DNA of 64,000 bases from Lysinibacillus odysseyi (lineage in GTDB: Bacteria > Bacillota > Bacilli > Bacillales_A > Planococcaceae), in the NCBI GenBank assembly GCA_014595895.1, contig JABUKB010000005.1, positions 1-64,000 of the forward strand, written 5' to 3'. Under the pieces are notes generated by a model. That model made no database searches. It was not told the DNA's origin and saw only the letters and a list, made by a program, of their open reading frames with translations. This document shows positions 24,836 to 33,786 of this stretch, piece after piece (the first letter of the stretch is position 1; each line of letters starts with the position of its first letter). The position numbers and the translations under genes are program-made.

Positions 24836-26290
24836 ATGCATACGTATTATCACCCAATCACAAGAATAGAACCTAGATTTGATAGGCTATATGCTGATGG
24901 ACAGTATCACCAAGCGATACTCTTAATGAAGCAGTTTCTCATGGAGAGCGAAGAGGCTGAAAACCCTTATGGCTCCTTAATTGCTTATTTCAGCATGGCT
25001 TCTTGTTATTATTGTCTTGGCGATATCGAAAAAGCCTTCGAAACCATCTTGCTTTATGAACAGCTTTGCGAAAATTATGGGGAACAACATGAGCAGTTCA
25101 ATTTATGGCATATAAAAGCCTTAATTTTTGAATATGAGCAGCATTTTTATATTGCAAAAGAGGCGACGGCAGAGTGCATTCGTCTAGCAAGCATGTTGCA
25201 ATTGCCTCATGAATTAGCTACTAGTCATGCGATGATGAGTCGCTTAATGATTCAGACAGAACATTTTCAACAATCCATCATTCATGCTGAAAAAGCTTTA
25301 GAAATTTTAGAGAATCATTATCCTGGAGACCTCTATTTATCCTGTCAAATATCCTGTTATTTAGCAATTGGATATGTGCAAACCAATAGGTTCGATGAAG
25401 CAAAAGAATTGCTGGAAGTGCTGTCTCATCATCCATTTATTCAGCAGCAACAGCGTGAACGCAGCATGTTTCTTTACGCATATTCGGTCATTTCCGCTGC
25501 TCCGCTTGCAGATATATTAGCTTTCTTAGCGGAAGCGGAAGCAATCGCGGCATCTGTACATGATTATACGCTTCAAAAATTTATTTCGTGGCATGCTGCA
25601 ATGATACTAGAAACATCGGGAAATCCAGCTCAAGCGTATATTTATATGAAACAATATGCCGAGATTACCAAACAACAGCAATTGCTTCAACGTAATTCTA
25701 CTATTCATGAACTTGAACGCAACCACCGAATAGCGACCATTGAGCGCCGTGCGAATATTGATCCTTTGTCTGGTACATTAACCCGCTTCCATTTAGAGAC
25801 GATTTGCAATCAGTGGCTAGAAGAAGCTCATGATTCAAACAATTTGATTTACTGTCTTGTTTTTGATGTCGACGATTTTAAAAATATCAATGATCATTTT
25901 GGTCATCTTGTTGGGGATGAGGTCATTAAGACACTCGGAAAAATCTGCCGCAAAATTATCTATGAAAAGAATACACTGATCGGTCGATACGGCGGCGATG
26001 AATTTGTTATTATTCTCAGGGATTTCCCTGAGGAATATATCATTCAAAAAGCGCAGGAATTATTCCAAGCTCTATGCAGTCAGCCTTTACTCATTGATGA
26101 TTTTCATATCCCATTTTCCATCAGTATGGGTATGGTCAATAACTTAGGTATCCCTGCACGCAAATTCAAGCAATTATTTAGATTAGCTGATCAGGCGCTT
26201 TATACGGCTAAAAAACAAGGTAAAAATCAAATTGTCACCCTATCCAATAAAAATTGCAATATATACTGCACGCAAAAAGGAGCTACTTGA
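24836..26290 (+). CDS. Diguanylate cyclase with N-terminal TPR-like domain
   Basis: 484 residues. Residues 1-300 are all-helical with repeated TPR-like units (YFSMASCYYCLGDIEKAFET, then SCQISCYLAIGYVQTNRFDEAKELLE pattern), probably a sensory or protein-binding part. The C-terminal GGDEF domain has DPLSGTLTR and an intact RYGGDEF active site (GGDEF at 386-390), so it should make c-di-GMP. No RxxD inhibitory site is seen just upstream. No membrane segment. ATG 24836 follows AGAGGTGG; longer in-frame starts lie inside the previous terminator. A cre-like site overlaps its promoter. Confidence 0.87.
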   Translation: MHTYYHPITRIEPRFDRLYADGQYHQAILLMKQFLMESEEAENPYGSLIAYFSMASCYYCLGDIEKAFETILLYEQLCENYGEQHEQFNLWHIKALIFEYEQHFYIAKEATAECIRLASMLQLPHELATSHAMMSRLMIQTEHFQQSIIHAEKALEILENHYPGDLYLSCQISCYLAIGYVQTNRFDEAKELLEVLSHHPFIQQQQRERSMFLYAYSVISAAPLADILAFLAEAEAIAASVHDYTLQKFISWHAAMILETSGNPAQAYIYMKQYAEITKQQQLLQRNSTIHELERNHRIATIERRANIDPLSGTLTRFHLETICNQWLEEAHDSNNLIYCLVFDVDDFKNINDHFGHLVGDEVIKTLGKICRKIIYEKNTLIGRYGGDEFVIILRDFPEEYIIQKAQELFQALCSQPLLIDDFHIPFSISMGMVNNLGIPARKFKQLFRLADQALYTAKKQGKNQIVTLSNKNCNIYCTQKGAT

Positions 26291-26315
26291 ATAGATAACA
26301 AGCAGCTCCTTTTTT
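26274..26315. terminator. Bidirectional terminator between the GGDEF gene and ctaB
   Basis: Stem AAAAGGAGCT/AGCTCCTTTT with a 20-nt loop, T-run TTTTTT on the plus strand and AAAAA (T-run on minus) on the other side. It overlaps the last codons of the GGDEF gene. Confidence 0.8.
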
Positions 26316-26320
26316 ATACA

Positions 26321-27253
26321 TTAAATAGCTTGTAAAATTAAACCTACACTCGAATAAATAATGACTGTGGCAAATAGCACGACCATATAAATAAGCGAGT
26401 ATGCAAACATTTTATTGGCCCATGGTTTTCCTTCCATCTTCCGGTACTGTACGAAGCTAATCCATAACCAAATCGCACCCAGAATAATGGATACTAATGT
26501 TAGCCCCCAACTAAGGGGAACAAATAAGAAACTCGTGAAAATCAATAAAATCAAATAAACATTCGTTTGAATATACGTACGGCGTTCCCCTTTTACAACA
26601 GGCAGCATCGGAATATTAGCTGCCGCATAATCTTCTCTCTTGCGAATCGCAATCGCATAAAAGTGCGGCATCTGCCAGATGACCATAATGATAAATAGCG
26701 CCCAGCATGCCGGATGCCAAATATCTGGCGCTACAGCAGCCCATCCAATTAACGGTGGCATAGCGCCGGAGATACTTCCTACTTCTGTATTCCAAATGGT
26801 ACGTCTTTTTGTCCACATCGTATAAGGAACAACATAAAAAAATACACCTAAAAAGCCCATCAATGCTGCTAACGGTGTAGTCATATAGAGCATGACTAGA
26901 CCTGCTATAAGCAAGGCAATCGCTACGGTTAGGACTGACTTCACAGATAACTCGCCTGTCACAGTTGGGCGGACCTTCGTACGTGGCATGACTGAATCGA
27001 TATCTCTATCGTATATGTTATTAAAAGAGCCTGCTGCTGCTATGACAGCTGCAGAACCTGCAACAGCCAAAACGAAATCAAGTATATGATCGATAAAGCT
27101 TAGTTCGTACGTATATAGCGCTAACATAAACGCTGCAATCATTGGCACTAAATTGGATTTAATAATGCCTGTCTTGACTGCTTGCGCCCACATTTTAGAA
27201 TATGATTGTTTTTCCATCTTTTTGTTTATAGACTCCCTCATATATTCGTTCAC
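26321..27253 (-). CDS. ctaB: Protohaem IX farnesyltransferase (haem O synthase)
   Basis: 310 residues, polytopic UbiA-family prenyltransferase. The first Asp-rich motif NNIYDRDIDSVMPRT gives N-x3-D-x3-D (Asn78, Asp82, Asp86), and the second loop has AIRKREDYAAANIPMLPVV, both typical of CtaB. It attaches a farnesyl group to haem B, giving haem O for terminal oxidases. It stands alone here, not beside ctaA or the ctaCDEF genes as in Bacillus. The start is uncertain: GTG 27253 has AGGTGA too close, ATG 27241 has it too far. Confidence 0.92.
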   Translation of the reverse strand: MNEYMRESINKKMEKQSYSKMWAQAVKTGIIKSNLVPMIAAFMLALYTYELSFIDHILDFVLAVAGSAAVIAAAGSFNNIYDRDIDSVMPRTKVRPTVTGELSVKSVLTVAIALLIAGLVMLYMTTPLAALMGFLGVFFYVVPYTMWTKRRTIWNTEVGSISGAMPPLIGWAAVAPDIWHPACWALFIIMVIWQMPHFYAIAIRKREDYAAANIPMLPVVKGERRTYIQTNVYLILLIFTSFLFVPLSWGLTLVSIILGAIWLWISFVQYRKMEGKPWANKMFAYSLIYMVVLFATVIIYSSVGLILQAI

Positions 27254-27458
27254 TTCACCTAGTATAACCTAAACTCAGGGCGATTCGCTATCTTACTTAC
27301 TTTTTTCTTGCAAAAGACATAGTTTCGAACAGACTTTTGCCACAATTATGATAAGTGGAAAATACTGTATCAAATTATATTCGAAATTCCATACGAACCT
27401 ATACTATAATTGATTTAAAACCAGAAAATAGAGACAACCGAGAAAAGGAGTGGCAACT

Positions 27459-29024
27459 ATGAATGGAGCAATTTTTGCACAAGGTTTGATGTCGGCTAGC
27501 GGTACAGAGTTGCGGACTCTGTATGCCCTATTAGTGGAGACCAAGCTTACAAGTTTGATAGCAACAAAGGCAAAGGAACTTTTCAAAAAGGATGTCGACC
27601 ATTTCAATGAATTGCTGCAAAAAGAAGTTCAAAAACTAGAGCTCATACCAGATGACGAACTGCGCTTAAGATTGTTTTTGCATTTCACAAAAATACTGGA
27701 CTTAGAAGCAGATGATTATACACAGCCTTCAGCACTTGAGAGTAAATGCGAAGAAATTGTATCAGCTACTCATGAACTAATGTTAAAGGACAAAATATAT
27801 AATCAATTTGCTACTGAATCGGAGACAGAGCTTACGAGCCATCTCATTGTACAGTTTCAGATGCAGCAAGTATTCAATATATTTGACCAAAAGCTCAGAC
27901 AAGCTTCTGTACAGGAAAAAGAAGCTTTTATAAATAAAATAGCAGAGTTTTTAACAACTCTTTCTACTGAACAGCAGCTTGCCTTACAGGAACGGTTTCG
28001 TGTGGAGCGCTTTGATCAAGAGAGCACGGCAGAGGCAGTAAATTCCTACGGGACTGTTGCCGTATTGTCAGGCATTGTGGAAGTAGCGGGCGTTCGTGCT
28101 TATACATCTCTTATTAGTGCAATCGCGACTTCTCCAACCATTTTAGGGCTGTCCATGCCTTTAGGAATTTATACAGGAGCAGCCTCTCTGTTATTGATCG
28201 TCAGTAATCCTATTTTTATTATGACACTAGGGCTCGGCGGTGGCGGGCTGCTTCTTTACCGACAAAATAAGAAGCTGCGTCAATCTTTACTGCCAATGGG
28301 CTTGTTGCAGCTTTTGTTGCCCGTCATGATTAAAGGTGAACAGACCTACCCGGATTTTACGCCGCTTATAAAGGAATGGCATAAGAAGCTGGCATTGCAA
28401 CAAATGTATACTGATAAATTGCAGGCGGCTCAAAATGAACTAGCATCCCAAAAAGCAGTTGTCGCCTCGCACAATACAAAAATCCATCACCATACGAATA
28501 AAGTACAGCAATGGAAAGCGAATATTGAGGATTTAAAAGTTCAATTAGGAGAGCGACTGACTGCTTTAACAGATGCAGAAAAATCAGAAACGTATCAGTC
28601 GTTAACTACTCAAATCAATGAAATAGAAGGTGAATTGATTGCCCTTCGAAAGAACCTTGCGAGCAAAAAGGAAAAAGCAGGGCTATTCAAATCCATCGGT
28701 CATTTTTTTGATAATAGTTCGATGAAATCTAAAGTCAAACAGCTCGAAAAGAAGAAAATCATATTGGTCGAGGAACGGATTCATGCTGTCATTGAAATGG
28801 CACCAGCCGTATTTCAAGATGACTTATCCGAAATGAAGAACTGGCTTCACATGATTGAAGAGGCAGAAAAAGAAATTGATTTATTACAATCTGAGAAAAA
28901 AGAACGAGCACAGCAAATCAATCAATTGAAAAATACCATTTATGAAATTGATACGGTGCTTGAAAAACATCAAAAAGATTTCCATGGCGTGAAAAAGATG
29001 CAGATTGAAGGTAAAGAAACGTAG
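27459..29024 (+). CDS. Unrecognised protein with helical N-domain, membrane hairpin and C-terminal coiled coil
   Basis: 521 residues, family not recognised. Residues 1-195 are charged and helical. About residues 198-270 hold two or three hydrophobic stretches rich in Gly/Ala (TVAVLSGIVEVAGVRAYTSL, then LGLSMPLGIYTGAASLLLIV and MTLGLGGGGLLLY), probably a membrane hairpin. Residues 320-515 are strongly charged with heptad-like Leu/Ile spacing, a long coiled coil. No nucleotide-binding or catalytic motif is seen. The glycine-rich hydrophobic centre vaguely recalls YaaW-type proteins; I do not claim that. ATG 27459 follows AAAAGGAG at 8 nt; in-frame GTG 27450 lies inside that site. A TATAAT is at 27405-27410. 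It is monocistronic. Confidence 0.8.
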   Translation: MNGAIFAQGLMSASGTELRTLYALLVETKLTSLIATKAKELFKKDVDHFNELLQKEVQKLELIPDDELRLRLFLHFTKILDLEADDYTQPSALESKCEEIVSATHELMLKDKIYNQFATESETELTSHLIVQFQMQQVFNIFDQKLRQASVQEKEAFINKIAEFLTTLSTEQQLALQERFRVERFDQESTAEAVNSYGTVAVLSGIVEVAGVRAYTSLISAIATSPTILGLSMPLGIYTGAASLLLIVSNPIFIMTLGLGGGGLLLYRQNKKLRQSLLPMGLLQLLLPVMIKGEQTYPDFTPLIKEWHKKLALQQMYTDKLQAAQNELASQKAVVASHNTKIHHHTNKVQQWKANIEDLKVQLGERLTALTDAEKSETYQSLTTQINEIEGELIALRKNLASKKEKAGLFKSIGHFFDNSSMKSKVKQLEKKKIILVEERIHAVIEMAPAVFQDDLSEMKNWLHMIEEAEKEIDLLQSEKKERAQQINQLKNTIYEIDTVLEKHQKDFHGVKKMQIEGKET

Positions 29025-29060
29025 ATCTATCAACCTGCATCTATGCATGGAAGCTAGAAC

Positions 29061-29117
29061 AAAAAAGAACTGCACCTCAGATGTTAGACACATCTAACAA
29101 TCGGAGGTGCAGTTTTT
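29061..29117. terminator. Bidirectional terminator
   Basis: Stem AACTGCACCTC/GAGGTGCAGTT with an inner stem TGTTAGA/TCTAACA, flanked by AAAAAA on the left and TTTTT on the right. It serves the plus-strand gene ending at 29024 and the minus-strand phosphatase ending at 29145. Confidence 0.9.
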
Positions 29118-29144
29118 CTATAGCTGAACGGCTTTGCGTACTAT

Positions 29145-29840
29145 TTATGATTTTACTACATACATATTCAGCACATCTCCGCTATCAGTAATATGGAGGG
29201 CGTTGAGTTGACCGCCGTACGCTGCTCCCCCGTCAATCCCATAGTATGTGCCGCATGGACTGACCCAAATCTCATCCGTTTGATGAAGGTTGCGGGTTGG
29301 TGTATGACCGAAAATATTGACAAGCCCTGTTTGATTAGGCTTTTCATAATGCTTACGGATCCATAAAAAGCTTTCCTCCGCTGTTTCTTGCCAATGTTCT
29401 TTCGCTGCCTCAAATCCTGCATGTGTAATAAGCAGACGGCCTGTCTGATAAAAACGTTTAGCCTGACGTAAAAATTGCATTTCCTCAGCAAACTCGCTAT
29501 TTAAAATATCAATGCACTGTTCTATCGAAAGTTCCTCGCTATTTGGAATAAAAGACTTTAAACATTCCCGCCCGCCATTCTCTAAAAATAGTGTAGGGTC
29601 CTTCATTTTACCGTCTACGAAATAAATAAGCATGTCCTCGTGATTGCCTTTCAGTACAACGACCTGCTCCTTATATTGCTCTTTTAGTGCCATGGCTTCC
29701 TGCACCACTTCGCGTGAATACATCCCTCGGTCAATTAAATCTCCTAAAATAACGAGCTGACTGTCCCTGTCCCAGTTTTCAAGCATTTGTTCAAATTGTG
29801 GGTACATCCCATGAATATCACTGATAATAAATAAATTCAT
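29145..29840 (-). CDS. Metallophosphoesterase of PPP type (PrpE/ApaH-like)
   Basis: 231 residues. The PPP-family metal motifs are all present: SDIHGMY (GDxHG-like), LGDLIDRG (GDxxDRG), LKGNHED (GNHE), ITHAGF and FGHTPT with Asp in GIDGG. This is the bacterial serine/threonine phosphatase or diadenosine-tetraphosphatase group; which substrate cannot be told. Start ATG 29840 (MNLFIISDIHG) follows GGGGAGAAAAGGA; the in-frame TTG at 29864 is less likely. It lies 33 nt downstream of the DprA-like gene on the same strand, so they are probably cotranscribed. Confidence 0.87.
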   Translation of the reverse strand: MNLFIISDIHGMYPQFEQMLENWDRDSQLVILGDLIDRGMYSREVVQEAMALKEQYKEQVVVLKGNHEDMLIYFVDGKMKDPTLFLENGGRECLKSFIPNSEELSIEQCIDILNSEFAEEMQFLRQAKRFYQTGRLLITHAGFEAAKEHWQETAEESFLWIRKHYEKPNQTGLVNIFGHTPTRNLHQTDEIWVSPCGTYYGIDGGAAYGGQLNALHITDSGDVLNMYVVKS

Positions 29841-29873
29841 TCCTTTTCTCCCCTGTTCTATCAAATCTATTTC

Positions 29874-30773
29874 TTACAACCATAATTTTTTTAACTGCTT
29901 CATCTGCTTGTCTACTTCGTCCAAGTGCACCTGCTGACGCAGCTCAATAACAGGTACTTGTTGTGTTTTATTCATTGCTTGCTGGATTAACGACTCAACC
30001 GGGTTTGCCGCTTCCAAATGATCTTGTTTTGGATAAAAGAGCAACCGATTATAACGAATTGCCGCCTTGATCGTATGTAAGGTACCACTTGATGGTGAAC
30101 CTTGGATAGGACAAACCCCAAAAGCTAAACCGCTTTGAATGCGGTTACGCGCGGCAAAATGACCACGGGTAATAGGAGTCTCTATCGGTACTTCGCTAAT
30201 AAGTAAGCCCTCCTGCTGTATAATTTCCTGTGCTAGTAATGTATTTTCTATGGGGTAAACGTGCCCCAGCCCCCCTGCGAGCACTGCAATTGTTTTGCCA
30301 CCTGCTGCAAGGGCTGCTTGATGAGCGACTGTATCTATACCACGGGCTAGTCCACTAATAATGGTATACCCACGATGTACAAATTGTTCGGCTACATACT
30401 GTGTTGCTTTTTGAGCTGGAAGAGTGGGTGTACGTGTACCGACAAGCGCTACCATATCTCCTTTTAAACTATTTATATTCCCCTTTATATATAGTATGGC
30501 GGGCGGGTCTGATATATTTCGTAATTGTTTGGGATAATACGGAGAGGCAATTGATAAGATTTCGATTCCTTGCTGCTGATGCCAGTCAATATGTTGCTGT
30601 GCTTGCTGCAAAAGCCCTTCCAGTTCATAAGCTGTCGGCAGCTTTTTCGTGATATGGGCTACCCGAAATAGTGTATCCTCCGTTAACTGCGGACACGCTG
30701 TATAAAACTTTTTTATTGTGACATTGCCGATTCCTGGACTCATCGCAAGTGCAAGCCAAAATTTTGTTTGCAT
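29874..30773 (-). CDS. dprA: DprA/Smf-like DNA-processing protein
   Basis: 299 residues with the Rossmann-like DprA core: VALVGTRTPT, GYTIISGLARGIDTVAHQAAL, TIAVLAGGLGHVYPIENTLL, ITRGHFAARNRIQSGLAFGV and SSGTLHTIKAAIRYNR. DprA loads RecA on incoming single-stranded DNA in competence. The C-terminal winged-helix (DML1-like) domain often found in DprA seems short or absent. In Bacillus dprA sits before topA; here topA is not nearby and the partner is a phosphatase gene, so this may be a second copy or a relocated gene. ATG 30773 follows AAAGGGG. Confidence 0.85.
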   Translation of the reverse strand: MQTKFWLALAMSPGIGNVTIKKFYTACPQLTEDTLFRVAHITKKLPTAYELEGLLQQAQQHIDWHQQQGIEILSIASPYYPKQLRNISDPPAILYIKGNINSLKGDMVALVGTRTPTLPAQKATQYVAEQFVHRGYTIISGLARGIDTVAHQAALAAGGKTIAVLAGGLGHVYPIENTLLAQEIIQQEGLLISEVPIETPITRGHFAARNRIQSGLAFGVCPIQGSPSSGTLHTIKAAIRYNRLLFYPKQDHLEAANPVESLIQQAMNKTQQVPVIELRQQVHLDEVDKQMKQLKKLWL

Positions 30774-30805
30774 ACATTTAGCCCCTTTTTACCTATTGTC
30801 GCAAA

Positions 30806-30838
30806 GAAAAACACTCATGGCAAATTTAGCCATGAGTG
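30806..30838 (-). terminator. Rho-independent terminator of the PH-domain gene
   Basis: 10-bp stem CACTCATGGC/GCCATGAGTG with a 7-nt loop; on the minus strand it is followed by TTTTTC. Confidence 0.9.
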
Positions 30839-30844
30839 CGAGTA

Positions 30845-31459
30845 TTAATTATTAATATATTTTTCGAATACAGCCCCAAAATCCTTTTTCACATAGGCTT
30901 CTTTATTTGCCACTAGCCAATCATGCGAAAATTTCGTAATTTGTTCAAACGATTCCGCCGGAGAAATACTATCATTCCCTACACGTCCTAACGATGTAGA
31001 AGCCAATGTTAAGCTTTGGCGAGCTGCCTCTAGTTTGTAACTGTTTGCCTTTTGCTCGAGTGAAATGGCATGTAAAGCTTTATATAGATCTTTAATTTCT
31101 GTGATGAATTTTTTATGGATATCGATAGAAAATGGCACATTATTTATATCGAATTTAATTTCCACATCTAAATCAATCGTGCCGGCTGTTTCCAGGAGGA
31201 CATTGTCGATCGTATTGTACTCATAATCATAACGGCGCAACATGCGCTTTTTGCTTAACGCATTTGTCCCGTCCACGTGAATTAAGCCGTAGTTTGTAAA
31301 GCAATACTCATCTGCCTTTGTCTTGATTAAAAAGTAAATTTCCTCGTCAATTTCACTAAAGATAAAATCATCTGCATCTGTTTTATCAAAATCCTTGCGT
31401 GGTATAACTACTCCAATATCCGATAATCCCAATGCATCTGATGCTATTTTTTTAAACAT
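30845..31459 (-). CDS. PH-domain protein, YvbH-like
   Basis: 204 residues, soluble. The N-terminal DALGLSDIGVVIPRKDFDKT and IYFLIKTKADEYCFTNYGLI, then HVDGTNALSKKRMLRRYDY, match the bacterial PH-like domain of Bacillus YvbH (from memory). The C-terminal ~80 residues are helical with a YvbH-type ending. Function is unknown; bacterial PH domains mediate protein contacts rather than lipid binding. ATG 31459 follows AAAGGGAGG. It has its own terminator. Confidence 0.8.
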   Translation of the reverse strand: MFKKIASDALGLSDIGVVIPRKDFDKTDADDFIFSEIDEEIYFLIKTKADEYCFTNYGLIHVDGTNALSKKRMLRRYDYEYNTIDNVLLETAGTIDLDVEIKFDINNVPFSIDIHKKFITEIKDLYKALHAISLEQKANSYKLEAARQSLTLASTSLGRVGNDSISPAESFEQITKFSHDWLVANKEAYVKKDFGAVFEKYINN

Positions 31460-31578
31460 ATGCCAGCCTCCCTTTTTATGAATAATCTATATACGTTTTA
31501 TTAGGCAAAAGGTTTCAAAACTCCTGCCTATATAGATAGAGATAGATATCTGTTTCGAAAGTACCGGCCTCATATAGT

Positions 31579-33786
31579 TTATAAATCTTTCTTCCATAGC
31601 TTACTTGGCCAGTATGACCATTTGCTAAACACTGTGAGTAAGGCTGGCACAAGTAATGGACGGACGATAAACGTATCCAATAATATGCCGACCGCTGTCA
31701 CAATACCAAACTGCACAAGCAACTGGATTGGCAATGAAGCAAGCACTCCAAATGTACCGGCTAAGATTAATCCAGCTGATGTAATTACTGCGCCTGTAGA
31801 AGCCACTCCGCCAGCAATAGACTCCTTATGGCCCTGATCACGCTTGCGGTTTTTCCAAATATCACTAATCATGAAAATGTTGTAATCATTTCCAAGAGCA
31901 ATAATAAATACAAAACTATATAATGGGATCGAGCTTGCCATAGATTCATGACCGAGTAGACCATGAATAATCAGCCATCCACCACCTAATGCAGCAAAGA
32001 ATGAAATCACTACTGTGACCATTAGCTGAATAGACGTCACAATGGCACGTAAATAAATCACTAATACCAAGAAGATGATAACAATCATAACTGGTTGAAT
32101 TAATTTTTCATCTGCTAGCTGAACTTCCTTTGTATCTAACTGTGCACTTGTTTCTCCGCCAATCCAGAAACGATCCTCTTCCATAGCATTGTCTGCTAAT
32201 AATTCCGCCATATCTAGCTTTAACTGCTTTACATCATCCATAGCTTCATTTGAGTATGGATTTTTGTTTAAATCGACTGTATATAGTTGGATATCGGCAT
32301 TTTGCTTCCCTGTACGCACTTCATCCACTACATCGATATATGGCAACGCTAGTAAGCCTTCTGTAATATCTAGGTTTTCATCCTTTGTATCAACAATCAC
32401 CTCTACCGGCGCTAACTCACCTGGCGTGAAGTTTTCTTCGATTAACGAGAATCCTTCGCGAGAGGGCATATCTTCCGGGAATGAAGACAATAAATCATAA
32501 TTGTATTTAATATTTGTCGAGGCAAAGGCCAACCCAATTAAAATGGTCCCTGTTACAATAATGATTAACCAAGATTTGTGCGTTACAAAATCCCCAATTG
32601 CACGCATAATCCGGTGATTTTGCTTTGGCTCTTTGTAAGGCTTATTTTTCGCTGCAGCATACTCTTTCGCCATTTCTGTCGTACGGGGAATGAACGGCCA
32701 GAACGCTTTACGTCCTAAAAGAGCTAGAATAGCAGGCAATAATGTGATAACCGCTAAGCCCGTCAATAATACGCCAAAACTGAACGGTACGGCGAAGCGC
32801 TGGAATGCACCGTAATCAGCTAACCCTAGCGTAGCCAAGCCGATTACCACCGTTAAACCACTCATGACAATGGCACCGGTAGAATCACGTACCGCTTGTT
32901 CTAATGCAATAAATTTATTACTCTCTTCTAATAGCTTATCTCGATATTTTGTGATTAAAAATAGACAGTAATCTGTGCCGGCACCAAATAGCAGAACAAT
33001 CATAATAGCTACTGCCTGTGCATCTTTATCAATCCAGCCACTTTCAGCCATCCAGCCAAGCAATGGACTTACAACCAAAAAGGCAATGCTTACTACAATC
33101 AATGGGATTACTGCTAGAATCGGCGAACGATAAATAACGAGTAAAATCACTAAAATAATCAATACTGTGGCAATCATCAGCTGGAAGTCTGCTGATTTAA
33201 ATAAATCGGTTGCGTCTACCGCAATCCCTACTGGACCTGAGTAGCGTGCATGTAAAATATCATCTTCCAAATTCGTTTCATATGGATTTTCACCGATCTG
33301 CTCTTCTGTTATTTCGGTAATTTTGGCTAAGTTTTCTTTCAATGTTTCCGTATTCGTATCTGTAGTAAAGAATACGGGTGTCACAATCGATGCACCATTT
33401 TCAGATAATGAACCCATTAATGCTTGGGTAGGCATCTGGTCAAATGGAGGAATCGTTTCTTGACCCGGCAATGGGTTCGCGGCTAATTCAGCATATAGCT
33501 TTTGAATGCCTTCTAAATCGCTCATTTCCAAGCCCGCTTCTTTATACCATACAATCAATAAAGGAATCCCTGAATCTGATGGAAACTCCTCTGCCACAAT
33601 TTTATCTGCCTGTATCGACATCATCTCTGAAGGCAAATCGTCTCCCGCAAAGTTTTTCACACTATTTACTTGCGGGAAAATCATAGCCAAAACGACAGCT
33701 GCTGCTATCCATAATGCTGCTACAAGCCAGCGTGTTTTGGGACCGCCCATTGCTGCTCCCCATTTTTCCAAAGGATGTTTTTTCAT
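31579..33786 (-). CDS. MMPL/RND-superfamily membrane transporter, YdfJ-like
   Basis: 735 residues with two repeats, each made of one membrane helix, a large external loop, then five membrane helices. This is MMPL topology, with about 12 segments in total. Family marks include the GAGTDYCLFLITKYRD segment in repeat 1 and the matching ALGNDYNIFMISDIWKNRK in repeat 2, each with the proton-relay Asp. It is probably a proton-driven exporter of lipids or hydrophobic compounds; the substrate is unknown. It is divergent from the MerR/B12-binding regulator, 540 bp away. ATG 33786 follows AGAGGGGGATT. Confidence 0.9.
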   Translation of the reverse strand: MKKHPLEKWGAAMGGPKTRWLVAALWIAAAVVLAMIFPQVNSVKNFAGDDLPSEMMSIQADKIVAEEFPSDSGIPLLIVWYKEAGLEMSDLEGIQKLYAELAANPLPGQETIPPFDQMPTQALMGSLSENGASIVTPVFFTTDTNTETLKENLAKITEITEEQIGENPYETNLEDDILHARYSGPVGIAVDATDLFKSADFQLMIATVLIILVILLVIYRSPILAVIPLIVVSIAFLVVSPLLGWMAESGWIDKDAQAVAIMIVLLFGAGTDYCLFLITKYRDKLLEESNKFIALEQAVRDSTGAIVMSGLTVVIGLATLGLADYGAFQRFAVPFSFGVLLTGLAVITLLPAILALLGRKAFWPFIPRTTEMAKEYAAAKNKPYKEPKQNHRIMRAIGDFVTHKSWLIIIVTGTILIGLAFASTNIKYNYDLLSSFPEDMPSREGFSLIEENFTPGELAPVEVIVDTKDENLDITEGLLALPYIDVVDEVRTGKQNADIQLYTVDLNKNPYSNEAMDDVKQLKLDMAELLADNAMEEDRFWIGGETSAQLDTKEVQLADEKLIQPVMIVIIFLVLVIYLRAIVTSIQLMVTVVISFFAALGGGWLIIHGLLGHESMASSIPLYSFVFIIALGNDYNIFMISDIWKNRKRDQGHKESIAGGVASTGAVITSAGLILAGTFGVLASLPIQLLVQFGIVTAVGILLDTFIVRPLLVPALLTVFSKWSYWPSKLWKKDL

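Noticed and set aside
27459-29024. Anti-phage defence protein
   Set aside because: The membrane plus coiled-coil layout is suggestive, but no nuclease, NTPase or effector motif and no defence neighbours are present.
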